Source: Yimella sp. (GTDB lineage Bacteria > Actinomycetota > Actinomycetes > Actinomycetales > Dermatophilaceae). Taken from it: 7,333 nt of DNA. Positions within the stretch are counted from its first letter, which is position 1. Each line of letters opens with the position of its first letter. A model generated the notes under the pieces. It saw only the letters and a list, made by a program, of their open reading frames with translations, was not told the DNA's origin and did no database searches. The DNA lies in NCBI GenBank assembly GCA_030150425.1, contig JASLFY010000285.1:1-7333 (forward strand), read 5' to 3'. The position numbers were made by a program, and so were the translations under genes. Below, piece by piece: positions 1 through 4,626 of this stretch.

Positions 1-925
1 CCCGCCACTCCGCGCCGCTGCGAAGCACCGAGACATTCTTGGCGTGCAGATCCCCGTTCCCCGTCGCCCAGGCGAAGACGAACTGCCGGAACACGGCCCG
101 CAGCGCGATCGGGCCCGCGGCACACACCTGCGCCACACGCTCGGCGACCTGTTCTGCCGTGACGTTGTACTTGTCGGCCGGGTATCGACCCAGCAGTTGG
201 GAAGCGTCCTCGACGGCAAGTGCCCGCAACTCGCCGTCGTCGGCCAGGACGCGGTCGAAGCGCGTCACCAACAGGCCCGGTCGGCCATGGCGGTCGTGCA
301 CCACGCGCGCGTCGGCCACCGGGTGTCCGAGGCTGCGGGCGACCCCGAGGAAGTACGCCTCGTTCGCCACCACATGGGGGAACTCCGGCGGGTCCAGCTT
401 GAGCAGATGTGCTCGCCCCTGGTGCTCCAGCGGGACGGTGAGCATCCGGCCGGACACCTTGTCCTGCACGCCGGCCAGCGCGCTCGGATCGACGATCCCC
501 GATTCCGCGAGGAGTTCGGTGAAGTCCAGATCCTCGATCGACCCGTCGGTCGGCACCGGAGCATCCGGACGTCGTGGGTCGGTTCCGTGCGGAAACACCT
601 GTACGTCGCCGACCGGGTCACCGCCGACCGCGAGAAGCAGCGACAGCTCGTCATCGGCCGAGGTCTTGACGAGGTGTCGCAGGCTCGTGAGCCGACGCCC
701 CTCGGGCAACAGTCCCGCGAAGTACGCGGGCACCGCGCCACCTGGTCGTCGGACGGGTTCGTCGGTGAGCGGCAGCGTGGTGGCAACCGCCGGTCCGGCG
801 GCGTCGAGGTAGTCGGGCAGGTACCGGAACGTCGTTCCCTCACCGTCGCGGGTGAGCGTGGCGGCGCGAACTCCGGCTTTGTAGACGTCGGCGGTCGTCA
901 CCTCGCGCGGGTCGGTCGGGCTCAT
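1..925 (-). CDS. hipA: HipA-family serine/threonine kinase toxin, 3' end outside window
   Basis: Type II toxin-antitoxin toxin of the HipA kinase family; in characterised members it phosphorylates a translation factor such as glutamyl-tRNA synthetase and causes growth arrest or persistence. I translated 308 codons from ATG 925 without a stop. Visible family marks are GLLPEGRR (residues 71-78, N-terminal subdomain), the glycine-rich loop AGVQDK (151-156), the ATP-site lysine in LLK (K176) followed by the NEAYFLGVARSLG helix (188-200), LVTRFDR (219-225), and the catalytic loop GNGDLHAKN (289-297) with presumed catalytic Asp292. E. coli HipA is about 440 residues, so roughly the last 100 residues, including the metal-binding Asp segment, fall beyond position 1; that is the window edge, not evident truncation. 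The start overlaps the hipB stop in an ATGA, implying translational coupling. Intactness of the C-terminus cannot be judged, and its substrate cannot be read from this. Confidence 0.93.
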   Translation of the reverse strand, partial: MSPTDPREVTTADVYKAGVRAATLTRDGEGTTFRYLPDYLDAAGPAVATTLPLTDEPVRRPGGAVPAYFAGLLPEGRRLTSLRHLVKTSADDELSLLLAVGGDPVGDVQVFPHGTDPRRPDAPVPTDGSIEDLDFTELLAESGIVDPSALAGVQDKVSGRMLTVPLEHQGRAHLLKLDPPEFPHVVANEAYFLGVARSLGHPVADARVVHDRHGRPGLLVTRFDRVLADDGELRALAVEDASQLLGRYPADKYNVTAEQVAERVAQVCAAGPIALRAVFRQFVFAWATGNGDLHAKNVSVLRSGAEWR

Positions 926-1122
926 CGCTCGCCTCGTACGTGGGGCCTCAACTCGAGCCCCAGGGCGTCGAGCAGGGCGGTGACCTTGTCGAGGCGTACG
1001 GTCGGCTTGTCGCGCTCGACCTCGCGGACGAACCGTTCGGAGACCCCGGCCAGCTCGGCGAGCTCCTCCTGCCCGAGCCGCAGTTCGCGACGGCGTGCTC
1101 GGACCGCCTCTCCCAGAGTCAT
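922..1122 (-). CDS. hipB: HipB-like XRE-family antitoxin and autorepressor
   Basis: A 66-residue DNA-binding protein of the XRE/Cro-C1 type, expected to bind and neutralise the HipA-like kinase and to repress its own promoter. The helix-turn-helix is clear: LGQEELAELAGVSERFVREV (residues 16-35), with helix 2 around 18-25 and the recognition helix around 29-36. It is followed by RLDKVTALLDALGLEL (43-58), the short C-terminal segment usual in HipB proteins. The frame stays open upstream to 1329, but I chose ATG 1122 because a strong Shine-Dalgarno GGGAGGT lies about ten bases ahead, the product then has the family length, and the upstream extension is low-quality sequence crossing the operators. 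The stop overlaps the hipA start by 4 bases, so the pair is one operon with antitoxin first, the normal order for HipBA. The protein lacks an obvious long disordered degradation tail. Confidence 0.92.
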   Translation of the reverse strand: MTLGEAVRARRRELRLGQEELAELAGVSERFVREVERDKPTVRLDKVTALLDALGLELRPHVRGER

Positions 1123-1131
1123 CGCGTCTGC

Positions 1132-1138
1132 ACCTCCC
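1132..1138 (-). promoter_or_regulatory. Shine-Dalgarno of hipB
   Basis: On the minus strand this reads GGGAGGT, about ten bases before ATG 1122. It decides the hipB start against the longer open frame. Most other genes here have no comparably good site. Confidence 0.75.
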
Positions 1139-1143
1139 GTCGA

Positions 1144-1163
1144 ACCGGCACGAACCTGCCGGT
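1144..1163. promoter_or_regulatory. Operator-like palindrome, copy 1
   Basis: Perfect 7-base arms ACCGGCA and TGCCGGT around a 6-base spacer (CGAACC). It lies 21 bases upstream of the hipB start codon and recurs twice further upstream. Repeated palindromes at an antitoxin promoter are the usual binding sites of HipB-type repressors; that HipB binds here is inferred. Confidence 0.7.
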
Positions 1164-1164
1164 A

Positions 1165-1179
1165 GTGCCACCGTGGCAC
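1165..1179. repeat. 15-base palindrome GTGCCAC-C-GTGGCAC in hipB promoter region
   Basis: Perfect 7-base arms around a single central base, starting one base after operator copy 1. Its sequence and spacing differ from the three operator copies, so it may serve another regulator or form a small hairpin. It covers the proposed hipB -10 box. Confidence 0.5.
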
Positions 1180-1198
1180 ACCACTGGGACCATGTCCA
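1170..1198 (-). promoter_or_regulatory. Possible hipBA promoter
   Basis: On the minus strand TGGACA (1198-1193) matches five of six bases of the -35 consensus, and 17 bases later CACGGT (1175-1170) has only the A and final T of a -10 box. Transcription would begin near 1163, inside operator copy 1, with copy 2 just upstream of the -35. The placement suits repression by HipB, but the -10 is weak. Confidence 0.35.
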
Positions 1199-1204
1199 CC
1201 CCGA

Positions 1205-1224
1205 ACCGGCATGATCCTGCCGGT
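1205..1224. promoter_or_regulatory. Operator-like palindrome, copy 2
   Basis: Perfect arms ACCGGCA and TGCCGGT with spacer TGATCC. Its centre is 61 bases from copy 1 and 50 bases from copy 3. Bases 1213-1225 (GATCCTGCCGGTC) recur identically in copy 3. Confidence 0.7.
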
Positions 1225-1254
1225 CTCCCTCTTTATCGCGAAGCAAAGAGACCG

Positions 1255-1274
1255 ATCGGCACGATCCTGCCGGT
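1255..1274. promoter_or_regulatory. Operator-like palindrome, copy 3 (one mismatch)
   Basis: Arms ATCGGCA and TGCCGGT with spacer CGATCC; the left arm has one mismatch. This copy is the nearest to the divergent membrane-protein gene starting at 1343. It is also enclosed by an outer inverted repeat, GACCGATC (1250-1257) and GATCGGTC (1292-1299). Confidence 0.65.
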
Positions 1275-1305
1275 CATGGGGCCACCGGTCTGATCGGTCG
1301 GACAG

Positions 1306-1343
1306 TTGTGGCGCACACAGTGATTCCACCTACGCTGGCCCGG
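1306..1343 (+). promoter_or_regulatory. Probable leaderless promoter of first membrane paralogue
   Basis: TACGCT (1331-1336) fits the TAnnnT -10 pattern and lies six bases before GTG 1343, so transcription should begin at or next to the start codon. There is no Shine-Dalgarno upstream. TTGTGG (1306-1311) could be a -35, but the 19-base spacing is long. The second paralogue has the same CACCTAnnCT context and identical spacing, which raises confidence. Confidence 0.5.
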
Positions 1344-3457
1344 TGCTGCGCCGCTGGATCCTGATCACCGCCTTCACCGTGATGGCGTGTCTGACCGCGG
1401 GCATCGCCTGGTCGGCGGCCCAGTCGCGCCCCAAGCTGGTGCCGGTCGGCGACCAGTCCGGGCCGACCATCGTGATCGGCGTCAGCGGCCTGACCCTCTA
1501 CGACTCCCCGTGGTCGCGTACGTCGACGTTGTGGTCGATCGCCCGTAAATCGGCGGTCGGCGCGATGTCGACCCGCGGACTGTCCGACCACAGCTGCTCC
1601 GCGCAGTCCTGGCTGACGCTGTCGGCCGGGGTGCGCACCAGCCTGTGGAACAGCGTCGGGATGACCCCGGACGGCGGAACCCCGGGCACCTGCCCGCAGC
1701 CGCCGCTGATGGAGACCTTCGACGACGGCTCGGCGCTGTTCCCGGACTGGTCGTCCTGGCGGCGTACGACGTTGCACCGGTCGGCGCCCGCCGACATCGG
1801 CAAGCTGTCGGCACAGATCGCGCCGGCCGGCAGCGGGAAGTGCGTGCAGGCCTCGGGCCGGTACGCCGCGATCGGCGCCGCGAACCGCGAGGGCGTCGTG
1901 AGCCACTACGACCCCGACCCGACCACGCTCGACCTGGCGGCCTGCGACGTGTCGCTGATCAGCCTGGACGTCCCGAACGACACCCTGCTGCGCCGCCTGA
2001 TCGACAACGCGCCGCCGCGCGCCACGATCATCGTCGCCGGCTTCGGTGACGACCTCGGCCCCGAGCAGCTGCACCCCGTCCTGATCCACGGCGAGCACAC
2101 CCCGCACGGCCTGCTGACCTCCGAGTCGACCCGCCAGCGCGGGATCATCCAGCTGCCCGACCTGTCCGCGATGATCTTCCAGCGGCTGGGCAAGGAGGCA
2201 CCGAACCTGCCCGAGGCGCGGGTGCCGCAGGTGCAGGCGTCCGGCAGCCCGACCGCCCCCGTGCTGCGTACGGCCGAGATCATCCAGTCGCTCAAGCACG
2301 AACACGCCGCGGTCTCCTCGTTCGTCATCGCGTTCTACGTGCTGGTGCTGATCGGCTGGGCTGTCGGGTGGGGGCTGGTGCTGCTCTCCCGGCGACTGGA
2401 CAGCGTGCGGCTGCGGATCGCCGGCCACCGGGTCGTGTCGCTGGTCGCCGCGACCGCCGTCGCGATGCCGGTCTCGACGCTGCTGGTGAACCTGCTGCCC
2501 TGGGTGCGTTTCGGCCGCCCACGGCTGGCCCTCTCGATCGGGATCTGCGTGATCGCGGTCGCCCTCGCGCTCATCTCGCTGCTCGGCCCGTGGCGCCGCT
2601 GGTTGGGCGGCTCGACCGCCGCGCTGATGCTGATCACCGGCTCGATCATCGCCCTCGACGTCACCCACGGCACCGAGCTGCAGCTGCTGTCGATCCTCGG
2701 CCTGCAGCCGGTCTACGGCGGCCGGTTCTACGGCATGGGGAACGTCGCGTACGCCTGGTTCGCCACCGCCGCGTTGATGTTCGCCGCGATCGTCGCGAAC
2801 CCCCTCGTCCGGGGCGACCGCGGTCGCCACGGCCTCGGCGCGCTGACCGTCGTGATGGTCGGTGTCGCCGCGGTGATCGTCGACGGTTACCCGAGCTGGG
2901 GCGCCGACGCCGGAGGCCCGATGGCGCTGATCCCGGCGTTCGCGTACCTCGCGATCAACACCGCCGGGTGGCGACTGACCTGGGTGCGCCTCACGCTGAT
3001 CGTCGGCGCCGCGGTCGGCACCGTGACCGGCCTGGCCGCGATCGATTACCTACGCGGTCCGGAGAACCGCACCCACCTGGGCGACTTCTTCGGCCAGGTG
3101 GTCAAGCACGGCAACTTCGATCGCGCACAACGGATCTGGCAGGCGAACTGGACCATGCTGACCAGTTCCTGGCTCACCATGCTGGTGCCGCTGGTGATCG
3201 TCGCGATGATCTACGTGCAGGTGCGGCCGTCGTCGCGGTTGGCCGCCCCGCTGCGGCCGGTGCTGGACTACCTGCCGATCCTGCGCAACGGGCTCGCCGC
3301 GGTCACGGTCTGCCTGCTGATGGCGTTCTTGCTCAACGACTCCGGCACCGGCATCCCGCCGGCCGGGCTCATGCTGCTGGTGCCGCTGACGGTGATGCAG
3401 CGGGCGCGGATCGCAGACATCTCGCTACCACGCACAGCGAAAGAGCCGCGACGATGA
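1343..3457 (+). CDS. Large membrane protein: degenerate alkaline-phosphatase-like ectodomain plus polytopic C-terminal domain (paralogue 1)
   Basis: Predicted 704-residue membrane protein of unknown function, paralogous to the gene at 4626-6656. An N-terminal anchor (about 4-26, after Arg3-Arg4) precedes some 300 extracytoplasmic residues, then about ten helices from 326 to the end. The ectodomain has the outline of an alkaline-phosphatase-superfamily fold: opening strand PTIVIGVSGL (41-50), TSTLW (60-64), WLTLSAG (90-96), ATIIVAGFGDD (227-237), HPVLIHG (244-250) and RQRGIIQLPDLSA (264-276). The expected metal-ligand Asp and His are missing. Cysteines 85, 117, 167 and 201 could form two disulfides. 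The membrane half carries GGRFYGMGN (459-467), DGYPSWGADAGG (514-525), RTHLG (576-580) and NDSG (665-668). GTG 1343 was chosen because it directly precedes the anchor and fits a leaderless promoter; the frame is open upstream to 1211, across the operators. The 3' end overlaps the convergent GT87 gene by 89 bases. Export, transfer or scaffolding in surface glycan assembly is possible, but unproven. Confidence 0.85.
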   Translation: MLRRWILITAFTVMACLTAGIAWSAAQSRPKLVPVGDQSGPTIVIGVSGLTLYDSPWSRTSTLWSIARKSAVGAMSTRGLSDHSCSAQSWLTLSAGVRTSLWNSVGMTPDGGTPGTCPQPPLMETFDDGSALFPDWSSWRRTTLHRSAPADIGKLSAQIAPAGSGKCVQASGRYAAIGAANREGVVSHYDPDPTTLDLAACDVSLISLDVPNDTLLRRLIDNAPPRATIIVAGFGDDLGPEQLHPVLIHGEHTPHGLLTSESTRQRGIIQLPDLSAMIFQRLGKEAPNLPEARVPQVQASGSPTAPVLRTAEIIQSLKHEHAAVSSFVIAFYVLVLIGWAVGWGLVLLSRRLDSVRLRIAGHRVVSLVAATAVAMPVSTLLVNLLPWVRFGRPRLALSIGICVIAVALALISLLGPWRRWLGGSTAALMLITGSIIALDVTHGTELQLLSILGLQPVYGGRFYGMGNVAYAWFATAALMFAAIVANPLVRGDRGRHGLGALTVVMVGVAAVIVDGYPSWGADAGGPMALIPAFAYLAINTAGWRLTWVRLTLIVGAAVGTVTGLAAIDYLRGPENRTHLGDFFGQVVKHGNFDRAQRIWQANWTMLTSSWLTMLVPLVIVAMIYVQVRPSSRLAAPLRPVLDYLPILRNGLAAVTVCLLMAFLLNDSGTGIPPAGLMLLVPLTVMQRARIADISLPRTAKEPRR

Positions 3458-4598
3458 GCGGCACGTCGAACAGCACCTGGTAACCCGGGTTCAACGGGTA
3501 CTCGGTGCCGTACGTCGTCGGTGACCCGGCCGCCCAGTAGCCCCACCACGGCCACTTCAGCAGGTAGCCGACGAAGACCACCACGGTCGCCGCCCACACC
3601 CAGCGGGACCGGCCCGCCAGCCCGACCAGCACCGGCAGCACCAGCAGCACCCAGTCGTGGTGGTGGATCCACGACACCGGCGAGACCAGCAGTCCGGTCA
3701 GCGCGACGGCCGCGATCGCGGCCGGGAGCCGGCCGAGGTCGTACGCCCGCCGCGCCGCGGTCATCCCGACCCAGACGGCGATCGCGGACAGCAGCAGCCA
3801 CAGCAGCGAACCCGCCGCACCGTCGAGGTGCAGCCGCATCAGCGCGCCGCGGATGGACTGGTTGGCGACGGTCTCGTTGTGGCCGAGGCGTTCGGGGTCG
3901 AGCAGCGCCCCGAACCAGAAGTCGGTGGAGTTCGTGGGGTCGAGGACGTACGCGAACAGGGTCGCTCCGACCGCCGCGGCGACGGCGTTGCGCAACGCGG
4001 TCCACTGCCGGGTGACCAGGAACCAGATCAGGAAGATGCCCGGGGTGAGCTTGATCGCGACCGCAAGACCGACCCCGACGCCGTGCGGCAGCCAGCGGAA
4101 GCCCCTGACCCGCAACAGGTCCAGCAGGATCGCCAGCATCAGGAAGGCGTCGACCTGGCCGAACCGGAGCCCGTCGCTGATCGGCAGCAACTGGAAGGCG
4201 ACGGCCGTGGCGGCGCCATAGGCGAGCGGCGCCCACCAGTTCGGCCGGCTCCACCAGTGGCGACCGGTCAGCCAGACGATCACACAGTCGGCGACGGCCT
4301 GGGTGATCCACCAGATCCAGCCGGTGACCTTGAACGGCACCAGCGCCAGCGGCACCGCCAGCATGGAGGCGAACGGCGGGTAGGTGAACGGCAACAACTG
4401 CGGCGGCTGGGTGAGCGCGTCGTAGACCGGGCGGCCGATCAGGTGGGAGGTGCCGGCGGTGCGGTAGACGTCCAGGTCGACCTGCCAGTGGCTGCGCGGC
4501 GTCACGACCAGGTCCTTCCACAGCAGCGGCAGCACGGACACCAGGATCAGCACGACCGCACCGGCCCAGGCGAGGCGGCGGCGGTGGTCGGAAGTCAC
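3369..4598 (-). CDS. GT87-family polyprenyl-phosphate-mannose-dependent alpha-mannosyltransferase
   Basis: A 409-residue multi-spanning GT-C enzyme of the GT87/DUF2029 family, which includes mycobacterial PimE and Rv2181. Such enzymes transfer mannose from polyprenyl-phosphate-mannose, on the outer face of the membrane, to glycolipid or lipoglycan acceptors. Supporting motifs are QVDLDVYRTAG (39-49) in the first outer loop, where Asp41 or Asp43 is the likely catalytic base, then FTYPPF (71-76), RFGQVD (145-150), KLTPG (183-187), NQSIRG (246-251) and SPVSWIHHHDW (306-316), with about ten hydrophobic helices. Length is close to Rv2181 (just over 400 residues). GTG 4598 gives a basic N-terminus (DHRRR) before the first helix and has AGGTGA ten bases upstream; the frame is open much further upstream but only as antisense of the next gene. 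The Ala/Ser/Pro-rich tail overlaps the end of the convergent membrane gene. Family is secure; linkage (probably alpha-1,2) and acceptor are inferred. Confidence 0.92.
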   Translation of the reverse strand: MTSDHRRRLAWAGAVVLILVSVLPLLWKDLVVTPRSHWQVDLDVYRTAGTSHLIGRPVYDALTQPPQLLPFTYPPFASMLAVPLALVPFKVTGWIWWITQAVADCVIVWLTGRHWWSRPNWWAPLAYGAATAVAFQLLPISDGLRFGQVDAFLMLAILLDLLRVRGFRWLPHGVGVGLAVAIKLTPGIFLIWFLVTRQWTALRNAVAAAVGATLFAYVLDPTNSTDFWFGALLDPERLGHNETVANQSIRGALMRLHLDGAAGSLLWLLLSAIAVWVGMTAARRAYDLGRLPAAIAAVALTGLLVSPVSWIHHHDWVLLVLPVLVGLAGRSRWVWAATVVVFVGYLLKWPWWGYWAAGSPTTYGTEYPLNPGYQVLFDVPLIVAALSLCVVARCLRSAPAASPSAAPAA

Positions 4599-4614
4599 CG
4601 GAGCATTCTCACCT
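4599..4614 (-). promoter_or_regulatory. Translation and possible transcription signals of the GT87 gene
   Basis: On the minus strand AGGTGA (4614-4609) matches the anti-Shine-Dalgarno exactly and stands ten bases before GTG 4598. Overlapping it, GAGAAT (4610-4605) could instead be a -10 box six bases from the start, giving a leaderless message. The two readings exclude each other; the ribosome-binding reading seems better. Confidence 0.45.
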
Positions 4615-4626
4615 AGCCTGGGCGCA
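4614..4626 (+). promoter_or_regulatory. Probable leaderless promoter of second membrane paralogue
   Basis: TAGCCT (4614-4619) fits TAnnnT and lies six bases before ATG 4626. No ribosome-binding site fits in the gap. I found no convincing -35. The spacing and the preceding CACC are the same as at the first paralogue. Confidence 0.55.

Noticed and set aside
44..1165. Long plus-strand open frames antisense to the HipA/HipB genes
   Set aside because: Their translations are Arg/Gly/Val-rich without recognisable domains, while the minus strand gives clear HipA and HipB motifs and the ATGA junction.
1144..1274. CRISPR-like spaced repeats
   Set aside because: The three copies are palindromic 20-base operators with unequal intervals (61 and 50 bases) at an antitoxin promoter, with no cas gene.
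1123..1329. Upstream start for HipB (69 extra residues)
   Set aside because: It would encode the operators as protein; ATG 1122 has a strong Shine-Dalgarno and gives the typical small antitoxin.
1211..1342. Upstream start for the first membrane protein (44 extra residues)
   Set aside because: The extension runs across operator copies 2 and 3 and the promoter, and adds Arg/Ser-rich sequence before the membrane anchor that the second paralogue lacks.
1274..2830. A 518-codon minus-strand open frame
   Set aside because: Low-complexity Gln/Arg/Gly/Asp product typical of the antisense of GC-rich coding DNA; the plus strand encodes a coherent membrane protein.
2368..3483. A 371-codon plus-strand frame inside the first membrane gene
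   Set aside because: Arg/Ala/Asp/Pro-rich shadow with no motifs, wholly nested in the real gene's region.
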